Origin: CAKMMH01 sp927798255
Lineage (GTDB): Bacteria > Bdellovibrionota_C > UBA2361 > CAKMMH01
Assembly: GCA_034180415.1 (NCBI GenBank)
Contig: JAXFOK010000037.1
Location: 1 to 64,000, forward strand
Length of the DNA stretch: 64,000 nucleotides
Direction: 5' to 3'
Shown one piece after another: positions 8,419 to 16,321 of this stretch. Below the pieces are notes generated by a model, which saw only the letters and a program-made list of their open reading frames with translations, was not told the origin of the DNA and made no database searches. How positions within the stretch are numbered: position 1 is the first letter of the stretch; each line of letters opens with the position of its first letter. Both the position numbers and the translations under genes were made by a program.

Positions 8419-10164
8419 ATGCAACAAGAAGAAAAAGGACGAAATAAAAGAGTAAATTTTAATTTCGAAAAAATCTTTAACAACCAAGAAATATTAAATT
8501 TAATCGAAAGCTTAGGTATTGCAGAAGCTACATTTCTTCAAGCAAAGATTTTACCTGAAATTATGAATGGAAAAGATTATATAATTAAAGGCGACTCTCT
8601 TAGCGGAAAAACTTTAATGTGTGGTTTATTACTAGCTTACGATAAAATAGTTAATGATAATTTTAATGCTCTTATCGTAACAAGTGATGATTCTAAAGAC
8701 AGAATTTGTGAAGAATTTTCAAAATTAAATTTATTTGATAATGGAGATGGTAATTACAACTTTGATGTTATGACAATAGATGAGTTAAAAAATGACTCAA
8801 GCAAACTTCAAGGTTTAAACACTTTAATATTTGATAACATTGAGGAAACTGAGGAAAATATTAATTTTGTAACAGAAAGTATTAAAACAGTAAAAGAAAG
8901 TAATAAAGATGCTCAAGTTCTTTTATGTTCAAGAGAAATATCTCATGAATTTGAAAAAGCATTTAAAGATGCTAAAGCACAAATTAGCAATGAAAATGCT
9001 GCAAAAGAAGAAATTTCAGAAACTCAGCATTATTTTTGTATGCTTGGAGCTGAGCTTACAGCAAAACCAAATGCACTTTGTGATATTTTAGAAACAGAAG
9101 GTAGACCTCAAACTATAATTTTCTGCAACCAACCATCAGACACTGATATGGTTGAGGCAGTACTTAATAAAAATGGATTAAAAACTGCTAAATTAATTGG
9201 AAATGCATATTATTCAAGAGTAATGAATGCGTTAAATGACCTAGAAAAAGGTTATATTCAAGCAATAATTGCTACTGATATCGGCGCAAGACAAATTAAT
9301 GTAAGAAATCTTGAATTAGTAATAAATTATTCAACACCTGAAAGCTGTGATACGTATCTTTCTAGAATAGGAAAAACAAATGAAGGTGGTTATCTTAAAA
9401 AAGTTATCAATTTTATTCACCCACTTGATCTAATTAATTTCCATCAAATTAGAAAGGGATTAGATTTTGACATAGTTGAGATGGAAATCCCAACAGCTAG
9501 TGAGGTGTGTGAAGCACGTTTTGATAATTTTGTAAAAGAAATTAATGAAAACGATTCTTTTGCTTCAAATGAAAAACTAGATATTTATTATGATTTATTA
9601 AATGCATCAAGCAAGAAAGAAGATATCATTAAGTATATGATATATAATTCATTAATAAAAGTTTCAGATAGTTCTAATTATGCTCATAGAAGGAAAGAAA
9701 AGTTTGATTCTAAGTCATTTAGTGAGAAAGATTTTGCTTCTAATACAAGCGAGCATGAAGAAACTCCATCTTCACATCACAAGCATGAACCTCAAATCAA
9801 AGATATTAGATTTTATATTGGTTATGGTGAAGATGATGATTTTAATGAAAATACTTTCATCAATATCTTAAATGAATACGCAAGTGAATATTCAGACAAA
9901 ATAAAAAGATTTAGTCTAAGAAAATTATATTCATTTGTAGATTTTTCTGAAGAAATTGCAGATAGCATTGAAGGAATCTTAAAAGATGCTTTATATAACG
10001 GAAATTCATTATTCTTTAAGAGAGCTACTACTATTAATGTTCCAAGAGAAGATGATGCTAGCGATGATAGTCAATTAGAATCAGAAAATGATGATGATAA
10101 TGAAGAATTTGATAATGTTGATGAAGAAGACAATCAAGAGATTAAGAATCAAGATAATATTTAA
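8419..10164 (+). CDS. DEAD-box-like protein with decayed helicase motifs and C-terminal DbpA-type RNA-binding domain
   Basis: A 581-residue relative of CsdA/DbpA RNA helicases. The fold is recognisable: a Q-motif-like FLQAKILPEIMNGKDYI, motif I as GDSLSGKT (58-65), motif V as IIATDIGARQINV, motif VI as YLSRIGKTNEGG, and near residues 475-550 a DbpA-type RNA-binding domain (RFYIGYGEDDD to KLYSFVDFSEEIADSIEGIL). The key residues are wrong: motif II reads DNIE instead of DEAD (139-142), motif III reads CSRE instead of SAT, and the second and third arginines of motif VI are replaced. The protein may still bind RNA and nucleotide but probably does not unwind like its relatives. The C-terminal tail is acidic. 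A hairpin terminator follows at 10194. Confidence 0.85.
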   Translation: MQQEEKGRNKRVNFNFEKIFNNQEILNLIESLGIAEATFLQAKILPEIMNGKDYIIKGDSLSGKTLMCGLLLAYDKIVNDNFNALIVTSDDSKDRICEEFSKLNLFDNGDGNYNFDVMTIDELKNDSSKLQGLNTLIFDNIEETEENINFVTESIKTVKESNKDAQVLLCSREISHEFEKAFKDAKAQISNENAAKEEISETQHYFCMLGAELTAKPNALCDILETEGRPQTIIFCNQPSDTDMVEAVLNKNGLKTAKLIGNAYYSRVMNALNDLEKGYIQAIIATDIGARQINVRNLELVINYSTPESCDTYLSRIGKTNEGGYLKKVINFIHPLDLINFHQIRKGLDFDIVEMEIPTASEVCEARFDNFVKEINENDSFASNEKLDIYYDLLNASSKKEDIIKYMIYNSLIKVSDSSNYAHRRKEKFDSKSFSEKDFASNTSEHEETPSSHHKHEPQIKDIRFYIGYGEDDDFNENTFINILNEYASEYSDKIKRFSLRKLYSFVDFSEEIADSIEGILKDALYNGNSLFFKRATTINVPREDDASDDSQLESENDDDNEEFDNVDEEDNQEIKNQDNI

Positions 10165-10193
10165 TTAAAAATCAAATATTTCATTAAATTGAT

Positions 10194-10232
10194 AAAAAAG
10201 CATGATGCAAGATTTTGTATCATGCTTTTTTT
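10194..10232 (+). terminator. Rho-independent terminator after the DEAD-box-like gene
   Basis: The stem AAGCATGAT pairs with ATCATGCTT around a loop of about 12 bases, followed by a run of seven T. It lies about 35 bases after the stop codon at 10164. Confidence 0.85.
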
Positions 10233-10272
10233 ATTGTTCTATTTAAAGTTTTCTACAAACTAATAAATATTT

Positions 10273-10301
10273 TTGACAAGGGAAGTAAATATTGTTAGTA
10301 C
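10273..10301 (+). promoter_or_regulatory. Possible sigma-70 type promoter
   Basis: A perfect TTGACA box lies at 10273-10278; the region 16-17 bases downstream (TTAGTA or TAGTAC) is only a weak -10 match. It stands about 80 bases before the well-placed ribosome-binding site at 10350. Confidence 0.3.
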
Positions 10302-10360
10302 GACAAAATACGCGCGTAAAGGGCATGCGTAAGACGTTTCATAGGTTTTAGGAGATTAAA

Positions 10361-10453
10361 ATGAAAGAGCTTATGTTTAAATGTTTTTGGATCTTAGCCT
10401 TAGTAGTGCCTCTGATTCCACTACTAGTGAAGTTGACTCGGTGGGTGCTTTGA
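10361..10453 (+). CDS. 30-residue hydrophobic ORF in a different frame, with the best ribosome-binding site of the locus
   Basis: An ATG at 10361 is preceded by TTAGGAG at 6-7 bases spacing. In frame it gives a 30-residue peptide ending at 10453, MKELMFKCFWILALVVPLIP and then LLVKLTRWVL, which looks like a single membrane segment. It overlaps the start of the 112-residue ORF at 10381, one frame away. Codon pattern favours the 112-residue frame as the real one, so this may be only the start of a frameshifted gene: the junction TTTAAATG at 10376-10383 would let a minus-one slip join MKELMFK to the longer frame. Confidence 0.35.
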   Translation: MKELMFKCFWILALVVPLIPLLVKLTRWVL

Positions 10454-10719
10454 AGGAAGCTTTAAAGAAGGTAATTGATACGGATATCAAATTCGGAAAA
10501 GTTTGTACATCACATGTGGAAATCACTGGCAACAAAATTCTTACTGATGATATCGCTAAAAATTTCTTTATTGCAATCATGGCAACTTTGGGAAAATTTG
10601 GCGACTTCTATAGTGCGAGAATTCATTTCAAGGACGCCACGGACCAACCTCAAATGAAAATGGCTCTTTCTGACGCTTTAATGAGAAAAATTCTCATGGC
10701 TAAGAAAAACGGAAACTAA
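10381..10719 (+). CDS. Conserved-looking small cytosolic protein, unknown function
   Basis: A 112-residue protein with no signal peptide or membrane segment. The sequence is mixed and well structured, with segments GALKEALKKVIDTDIKFGK, HVEITGNKILTDDIAKNFF and MALSDALMRKILMAKK suggesting an alpha/beta domain. I do not recognise a family. Codons are less AT-biased than in neighbours. The frame is closed by a TAA directly before this ATG, and no good ribosome-binding site precedes it, while a strong one precedes the ATG at 10361 in another frame. True initiation is therefore uncertain: a re-start here, or a slip from the upstream ATG. A strong terminator follows. Confidence 0.6.
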   Translation: MFLDLSLSSASDSTTSEVDSVGALKEALKKVIDTDIKFGKVCTSHVEITGNKILTDDIAKNFFIAIMATLGKFGDFYSARIHFKDATDQPQMKMALSDALMRKILMAKKNGN

Positions 10720-10730
10720 ATCTACTAGCT

Positions 10731-10800
10731 CTCGCATCGAAACTTAAAGGAGTGAACTACTTAAAGGAAGGAACCTTAGTATCGGTGCGAGGCTTTTTTT
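10731..10800 (+). terminator. Large terminator hairpin
   Basis: CTCGCATCGAAACTTAAAGG pairs imperfectly with CCTTAGTATCGGTGCGAG, enclosing a purine-rich loop, and is followed by GC and a long T run. It starts 12 bases after the stop of the 112-residue ORF. The large loop could make it more than a terminator. Confidence 0.75.
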
Positions 10801-10822
10801 AAATTCTTAATCTCTATAATTT

Positions 10823-11155
10823 TTATCTTAAGAATGCTAATCTTTCTTGCAAGTTTGCATCATCTGTAGAAGACTCATACATACGAAGATTGTTTTGCAA
10901 AAATTGTGGATCTAAATCAAGTTGCAGAGCAATCCATGCAAAACTAAAAGGAACCTTTGGAGTAAGCTCACTAAATATCCACTGTCTTGCACTTCTTACA
11001 ACATGACGTTCGCAACGAGCTTGTCCGAAAGCATCACATATAGCACGTGACAAAACTGCTGCAAGTAAATTTCTTTCAGGTTTGATAGCGGAGTGACTAT
11101 CTTGTGAATCTTGAAATTCAGAATCAAAATAATTAATAGCTGATAAATTACTCAT
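10823..11155 (-). CDS. Small conserved protein of unknown function
   Basis: A 110-residue protein. I chose the start at 11155 rather than an upstream ATG at 11212 because GGAG lies nine bases before it and the upstream extension is low-complexity. The core ERNLLAAVLSRAICDAFG, then RSARQWIF and VPFSFAWIALQLDLDPQFL, resembles a short family with RAI-D, ARxWxF and PFSFxxxxxxLxLDP blocks that I have the impression of from other Gram-negative genomes, but I cannot name it or its function. The last block could form a helix-turn-helix. It is convergent with the 112-residue gene and its G+C is higher than the surroundings. Confidence 0.65.
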   Translation of the reverse strand: MSNLSAINYFDSEFQDSQDSHSAIKPERNLLAAVLSRAICDAFGQARCERHVVRSARQWIFSELTPKVPFSFAWIALQLDLDPQFLQNNLRMYESSTDDANLQERLAFLR

Positions 11156-11863
11156 ACGACTTTTCTCCGATATGAGGTTAAAAAATTTTAAGGTAAAACA
11201 TTTGATTAACAAGATTTCTCAATTAAAAAGAAAACCAAAAAATTTACCCAACGGCTTTAATAATTTTTTAATATTGTTTTATAATTATTTTTAACCTAAA
11301 TTTGCTACCACCTTAATTTCTCCTTTACTTTTAAATAGTTATTAAAAATCTCATAATTCCTATCAAGTTAAAAGAAAAATTATAACCTCATAATAACTTA
11401 TAAAAATCTAATTAAAGTAAAATACTTAATAAAACAAACATTTAAGTAATAGTTACTTTAAGCAAACTAAACTAACGATTCTGTTTTTATAATTTTATTT
11501 TAAAATAGTCAAGGAAATTCTGTAATATTTTTAAGTAAATACAATATTTTTTTACGTTAACTAATTTAAACTAAAGATAGAGAATAAAATATCATATAAA
11601 TTCAATAAGTTACATAATTAATTTAGTTATTACAACTGGTTACCAAGATTACCTATAATAAAACAATGTTTATTTATAATTGTAAATGTTAAATTCGCAT
11701 TTTCTAATATATAAATAACCATAAATCAAAATTAAATAATCCCTAATTATTTTAGCTAAATGTTTTACTTTTATTTCAATTTTATATATACTCGAGTTTA
11801 CATTTTTGATTATATTTTTATTTATCATAATTTTACGATTTTTAAATTGAAAGGAATTTTTTA
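11156..11863. other. Long AT-rich intergenic region upstream of the RRM-bS18 gene
   Basis: About 700 bases with no ORF that looks like protein and no repeat that I can see. It is almost pure A/T with many short poly-A and poly-T runs. It must hold promoters for the genes on both sides and could include a long leader for the ribosomal-protein fusion downstream. Confidence 0.5.
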
Positions 11864-12397
11864 ATGAAAAACAAGTTGTTTATAAGCAATTTAGACTTTA
11901 GTATTACCCAAGATCAACTAGAAGATATTTTTAATGAAGTTGGAAATTTTATAGGTATTGTTATTGCTACTGACAAAGATTCTCGTTCAAGAGGGTTTGC
12001 ATTTGTAGAAATGAAAGATGAAGAAAGTGCTCAAAAAGCAGTTGATGTTCTTAATAATAGAGAAATCAATGGTCGTCCTATGAAAGTTAGTTTTGACCGT
12101 GGTAAGAATCAAGATAATTTAAAAGCTGGCGAAAAAGCACAAGGACAAGTAAAAGAACAACTTCCTCCTATTCAAAGAATGCAATTATTCAAGAAGAAGA
12201 AAAAACTTGATCCATTTATAGATGATCCAAATTTAACTATCGATTATAGAGATGTTATTTTACTTTCTAAGTTTATAAGTGAAAAAGGGAAAATTCTTTC
12301 AAGAAAACTTACTGGGCTAACAGCTCACAACCAAAGAAAAGTTGCAAAAGCTATTAAACGTTCTCAAAACTTAGGATTAATGGCATTTAATAAATAA
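11864..12397 (+). CDS. rpsR: RRM domain fused to ribosomal protein bS18
   Basis: A 177-residue two-domain protein. Residues 3-78 are a full RNA recognition motif with RNP2 LFISNL (5-10) and RNP1 RGFAFVEM (43-50). After a Lys/Gln-rich linker, residues about 109-175 match small-subunit protein bS18: LTIDYRDVILLSKFISEKGK, then ILSRKLTGLTAHNQRKVAKA and IKRSQNLGLMAF, equivalent to the IDYKD, ITGT-AxxQR and AIKRARxLxLLP blocks of bS18. Known bS18 is about 75 residues, with no RRM, and is usually in an rpsF-rpsR-rplI operon; here the gene stands alone. The fusion would place an RRM on the 30S platform next to bS6 and the mRNA exit. An AGGAA-type ribosome-binding site precedes the ATG. It may be the only bS18 of the organism, or a second copy. 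Confidence 0.88.
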   Translation: MKNKLFISNLDFSITQDQLEDIFNEVGNFIGIVIATDKDSRSRGFAFVEMKDEESAQKAVDVLNNREINGRPMKVSFDRGKNQDNLKAGEKAQGQVKEQLPPIQRMQLFKKKKKLDPFIDDPNLTIDYRDVILLSKFISEKGKILSRKLTGLTAHNQRKVAKAIKRSQNLGLMAFNK

Positions 12398-12428
12398 TCG
12401 CATCTTTAAGCTTTAAGTATAGTTTATC

Positions 12429-12466
12429 AAAAAGCGCCTTAGAAAATATTTTTTAAGGCGCTTTTT
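12429..12466. terminator. Bidirectional terminator
   Basis: AAAAAGCGCCTTA pairs with TAAGGCGCTTTTT around a short AT loop. It lies between the stop codons of two convergent genes (12397 plus strand, 12476 minus strand) and has an A run before and a T run after, so it can serve both. Confidence 0.9.
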
Positions 12467-12475
12467 GTTTATGAC

Positions 12476-15400
12476 TTAATTATCAGCTAACAGTAAAGCT
12501 TTTAGTGTTTCGTTATATCTATTCTTAATATAAGTTTCGATATTTTTTTCTGAAAGAGTAGATAATAATTCTTTAATAACTTTCTCAAAATCAATTTTAC
12601 GTTTCATTTCAAGACTAAAACTTTCGTAAATATCCCTAATAAATTGTTTATAATTATTAGAATCATCTCGACTTTGAGACATAAGCATCATGACTAACAT
12701 TATAGTAAGCATCTTTCTTGTCTCGATAACTCTTTCTTTAATAAGTTTTTCTAGGTCCTTTTTGTTTCTAATCTTTTTATATTTATTAATTCTTGATTTT
12801 AATATTTTTTCTAATAGTGCTTTTTCCCTTAAATCATAATCTTTCAAATTCTTTAAAATTACCAAAAGACCTTTCTCTTCTTTTAAAGCTAATATTAAAT
12901 CTTCTTTCTTTATTGATTCATTATCAATTTTATCATTAATTTTTTTAGCTTTTGAATTTTCATTTGTAGTTTCTAAAATCTTATCGGCCTGATTCCCATA
13001 AGATAATTCATTAAGATTTCTAGCACTCTCTTCTAAATTTTCTTCTGATACTTTTTCTTTATCAACATTAGAAATTTCATTATCACTCTTTTCTTTAACA
13101 CTTACATTATTATCTTTTGTAAATTCATCACTAATTTTATCATTACCAACATTCAATTTTTTATTTAAAATAATACTTACAACTTGTTCTTTATTTTTTG
13201 ACACATTTTCTTTTTTATCACTTGATAATTTTTGACTAATAACTATTTCTTCATTGTCATTATTATCTAAAATTAATTTATTAACTTCATTATTTACAAC
13301 TTGATTCTTATCATTATCCTTAGGCGTAAAATTTTCTTTTTCGAACTTTTGCAGTTCTCTTATAAATTTATTTAAGGTTTCATTTGACGTATCATTTAAA
13401 GCATTATCTTCTTTATTTTTTAATAAACTTTCTTCTTGTTCTTTAGAAAGTTTTTGTAGTACAAAAACTTCATTTTTATCTTTTCTAGAATTTAGTATTT
13501 TTCTATTGTTATTAATAATTTTATTATTAACAAAATTTTCTTTTAAACTTACATTATTAAGTTCTGTAACCTCACTTACAACATTATTTAAAATCTTATT
13601 TTTAACGTCATTAAATTCTTCTTCATGATTTCGAAATACTTGTTCTCCCTTATCCTTTGATAATTCTTGCTCGATAAAAATTTCTTGTTTATTATTATCT
13701 AAGTTTATTAATTTATTTTCATGATTAATAATTTGCCTTTCCTCATCTTGTAAACTTTCTTCATTATGTAATGGAGTATAAGTAAACTCTTTTATTAGAC
13801 CAGTTAACACTTCATTTAATACTTTTTCTTCCTGGCTCATTGATGAATTTTCGTCTTGATTATTAGAATATTTTTTAGCCACATAAAAATCTTCTTCATC
13901 ATCTTTTAAGATTTGTTTATTAGCATTATTGTTTATAACTTCTCCCTCATTTCCTCCCTCGTCTTCTAGTTCAGTATTTTTAGCTTTTGATGTGCTGTTA
14001 TCTCCCTTTAAACCATCAGCTAAACTTTCCTCTTGATTAACTGATGAATTTACATTTTCTCTTCCTTTGTTAACTACATAAAATACACCTTCATCACTAT
14101 TAACATCTTTTAAATTATTTGAATTATTAGTAGCTTCTTCTTGACTTCCATCCCCTTCATCTTTTTTTAATTTATCATTACTCACACTTTGCGCACCATC
14201 ATCACCACTTGCATCTTCAGTTAAAATTTCTTTTTGCACATTTTCAGGATTAGGATTTTGCTGTGCTACATTTTGAGAAGGTACTACTTGTACTTCACTA
14301 GAAACATTTTCTTGTTTTGCATTATTTTTACTTCCTAAAGAATTCTCTTCTTCTACACTTTCACTTTCATTAATAGGATTGCTTGTAGACTGTCCTTTTA
14401 TTACTTCACTTTCTTTATCATTACTTTTTTTATCACTATCTTTGTTTTGATCTTCTAGAGATAACGAATTAAGAAAACTACCTAAAGGAACAGGGATAAA
14501 TCCAGTAAGTGGCATTAACTTTTCTCCACTTTCTGTGGCAACTCTTGCAAATTTAACACCTTCTTTAACCCAAACAGAAGTATTTTTTGGAATCGCCATT
14601 TGCTCTCCCGCAGTCAACCATTTTCCCGTTCCCACACCGAGTATTCCCTCGCCTTTTTTAATAAACTTCATCTTCTCGCCAGTTTTTACAAAAGAAGTAC
14701 CCGCTTTCTTTGCAATTTCTTCTGCCTTAGCTATTTTTCTTGCTATAGCTAACGATGCAATACCACCTAGACCTCCATCGATTGCGCCACTTGCTACACC
14801 TTTTAAGCCTTCATTTAAAACTCGATTTCCTAATCGTTCGCCATCGTTTAATCCTAATTTAGCTTCTGCCGTTCCCCTTACAGCTTCTATTGAAGCATGA
14901 GCCACACCTTCAATTGCAGCGCCAGCACCAGCGCCAGTTGCAATCCCTATCGCAGCTCCACCTATTCCTCCTCCTGCAGCAGTAGCAGCAGCACCACCTG
15001 CTACTAATCCTGCGCCTCCTGACGCTACTCCAAGAGCTACTAAATCAACTGTTAAAGCTATTTCTAAACCTGTTTCTGTATTTGTAAAATTTTCATCTAC
15101 TTTTTGAAAAGCTTCATTAACTTTTGAATAGGATACCGAAACTACAAATTTTCTTCCATCTAGGGTACTATTAACTCTTTCTTGTAATCTTTTACTTTTT
15201 TCTACTAACTCTTCTCTTAATTTACTAAGCTCTTGCGTTTTTCCTTCTTTTTTAGCTACTTCAATTCTTTTTTGAATACCTATTATCTCTTTTTTTGCAT
15301 TATCAAAATATTCCCTTTCTCTCTCTAAATTTTCTAATTGAGTTTTTCTTTGTGCAAAAACTTCTTTATCAGCCTCTACTGTTTCTTTTGCTGCCTTCTT

Positions 15401-16195
15401 TGTACCAAAAGCCCATGATATCACACCTGAATGTTTTTTTAGGAACTCCTGTGATGCTGTTAAATTTTTCCCCGCACCATTTACTTGTTCTTTAAGAGAT
15501 TTTTCTTTTTTAGATAACTCATCATCTATGCTTTGTAAAAACTTCTCTATATTTGCAAAATTTTCTACATCTTCCTTATTAGCTTCACTAGTCGTATCTC
15601 TTGTATCTGATCCCGTCTTTAAAACAGCAATTAAATCTCCACTTTTTACTAACGAATCTAATGCATTTATGACATTTTGAATATCATATGCGCTTTTAGC
15701 ACTATTTGAGTTAGTAAAATTTTCATCAAGTTCATCTAAATTATTATCAATGATATGATTATCAACTAAAATTTTTGTTAACGTAGGCCATAAATTTTTT
15801 CTTGTCTTTAATTTTTTAGTTAAACCTAAGAACTCAAAAAATATATAATCAGCGACATTAGGATTATCTTTTAAAAATCCTACTAATTGTATTTTTCCAT
15901 CTTGTGTTATTATGCCCTGATTTAATTCATTTATTAAATTTTCAATTTGAGAAACTTGTCTTAACCGTTCTCTTTCAATATCTGTACTTTGTTGCTTGCT
16001 ATTAACAGTAACTCCATCAATTTTTGCATTTTTTTGACTAAATTGCTTACTAACAGTAGAACGTAAATCTTCTTGAGGTTTTAAGCTCTGATTTGATGAA
16101 GACTCTGAAGTTAACGATTGTGTTAGGTTAGAACTATCTTTAGAGACCCCCTGATTAGTAGTATTATTTGGATTAATTTTAGGGAAATCTTCCAT
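12476..16195 (-). CDS. Giant repeat-rich protein with glycine-rich hydrophobic core (candidate secreted or envelope protein)
   Basis: A 1239-residue protein that I cannot assign to a family. Residues 1-70 are Ser/Asn/Gln-rich, with no Sec signal peptide. Residues 75-370 are helical and contain a Lys/Glu coiled coil. Residues about 385-490 are a Gly/Ala-rich hydrophobic segment (VDLVALGVASGGAGLVAGG and GIGGAAIGIATGAGAGAA) able to enter membranes. Residues about 590-1080 are Asn/Glu/Lys-rich and contain four to five diverged repeats of about 70 residues with a core like EVFVLQKLSKEQEESL or EEIVISQKLSSDKKENV. The C-terminus (1100-1239) is a charged helical domain. The layout (no Sec signal, disordered Ser-rich N-terminus, hydrophobic core, coiled coil) resembles T3SS translocators or effectors, and a T3SS is encoded 15 kb away, but this is inference. 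Confidence 0.7.
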   Translation of the reverse strand: MEDFPKINPNNTTNQGVSKDSSNLTQSLTSESSSNQSLKPQEDLRSTVSKQFSQKNAKIDGVTVNSKQQSTDIERERLRQVSQIENLINELNQGIITQDGKIQLVGFLKDNPNVADYIFFEFLGLTKKLKTRKNLWPTLTKILVDNHIIDNNLDELDENFTNSNSAKSAYDIQNVINALDSLVKSGDLIAVLKTGSDTRDTTSEANKEDVENFANIEKFLQSIDDELSKKEKSLKEQVNGAGKNLTASQEFLKKHSGVISWAFGTKKAAKETVEADKEVFAQRKTQLENLEREREYFDNAKKEIIGIQKRIEVAKKEGKTQELSKLREELVEKSKRLQERVNSTLDGRKFVVSVSYSKVNEAFQKVDENFTNTETGLEIALTVDLVALGVASGGAGLVAGGAAATAAGGGIGGAAIGIATGAGAGAAIEGVAHASIEAVRGTAEAKLGLNDGERLGNRVLNEGLKGVASGAIDGGLGGIASLAIARKIAKAEEIAKKAGTSFVKTGEKMKFIKKGEGILGVGTGKWLTAGEQMAIPKNTSVWVKEGVKFARVATESGEKLMPLTGFIPVPLGSFLNSLSLEDQNKDSDKKSNDKESEVIKGQSTSNPINESESVEEENSLGSKNNAKQENVSSEVQVVPSQNVAQQNPNPENVQKEILTEDASGDDGAQSVSNDKLKKDEGDGSQEEATNNSNNLKDVNSDEGVFYVVNKGRENVNSSVNQEESLADGLKGDNSTSKAKNTELEDEGGNEGEVINNNANKQILKDDEEDFYVAKKYSNNQDENSSMSQEEKVLNEVLTGLIKEFTYTPLHNEESLQDEERQIINHENKLINLDNNKQEIFIEQELSKDKGEQVFRNHEEEFNDVKNKILNNVVSEVTELNNVSLKENFVNNKIINNNRKILNSRKDKNEVFVLQKLSKEQEESLLKNKEDNALNDTSNETLNKFIRELQKFEKENFTPKDNDKNQVVNNEVNKLILDNNDNEEIVISQKLSSDKKENVSKNKEQVVSIILNKKLNVGNDKISDEFTKDNNVSVKEKSDNEISNVDKEKVSEENLEESARNLNELSYGNQADKILETTNENSKAKKINDKIDNESIKKEDLILALKEEKGLLVILKNLKDYDLREKALLEKILKSRINKYKKIRNKKDLEKLIKERVIETRKMLTIMLVMMLMSQSRDDSNNYKQFIRDIYESFSLEMKRKIDFEKVIKELLSTLSEKNIETYIKNRYNETLKALLLADN

Positions 16196-16321
16196 TTATA
16201 AATCTTTATATTAAAAAACACACTAAAATACCATTATAGAAAAAAAATACTATTTTGTCATGTTATGATGAAAATTTTAAAAAAGTGACATTTTTTATTT
16301 ATCGTATTGAATTTATTAGAA

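Noticed and set aside
11213..11863. Search for a small gene or riboswitch in the 650-base spacer before the RRM-bS18 gene
   Set aside because: I found neither a protein-like frame nor a stable GC-containing structure.
14535..14900. 121-residue plus-strand frame rich in Pro and Ser
   Set aside because: It is the complement of the Gly/Ala-rich core of the 1239-residue protein; GC-rich codons there give an open antisense frame.
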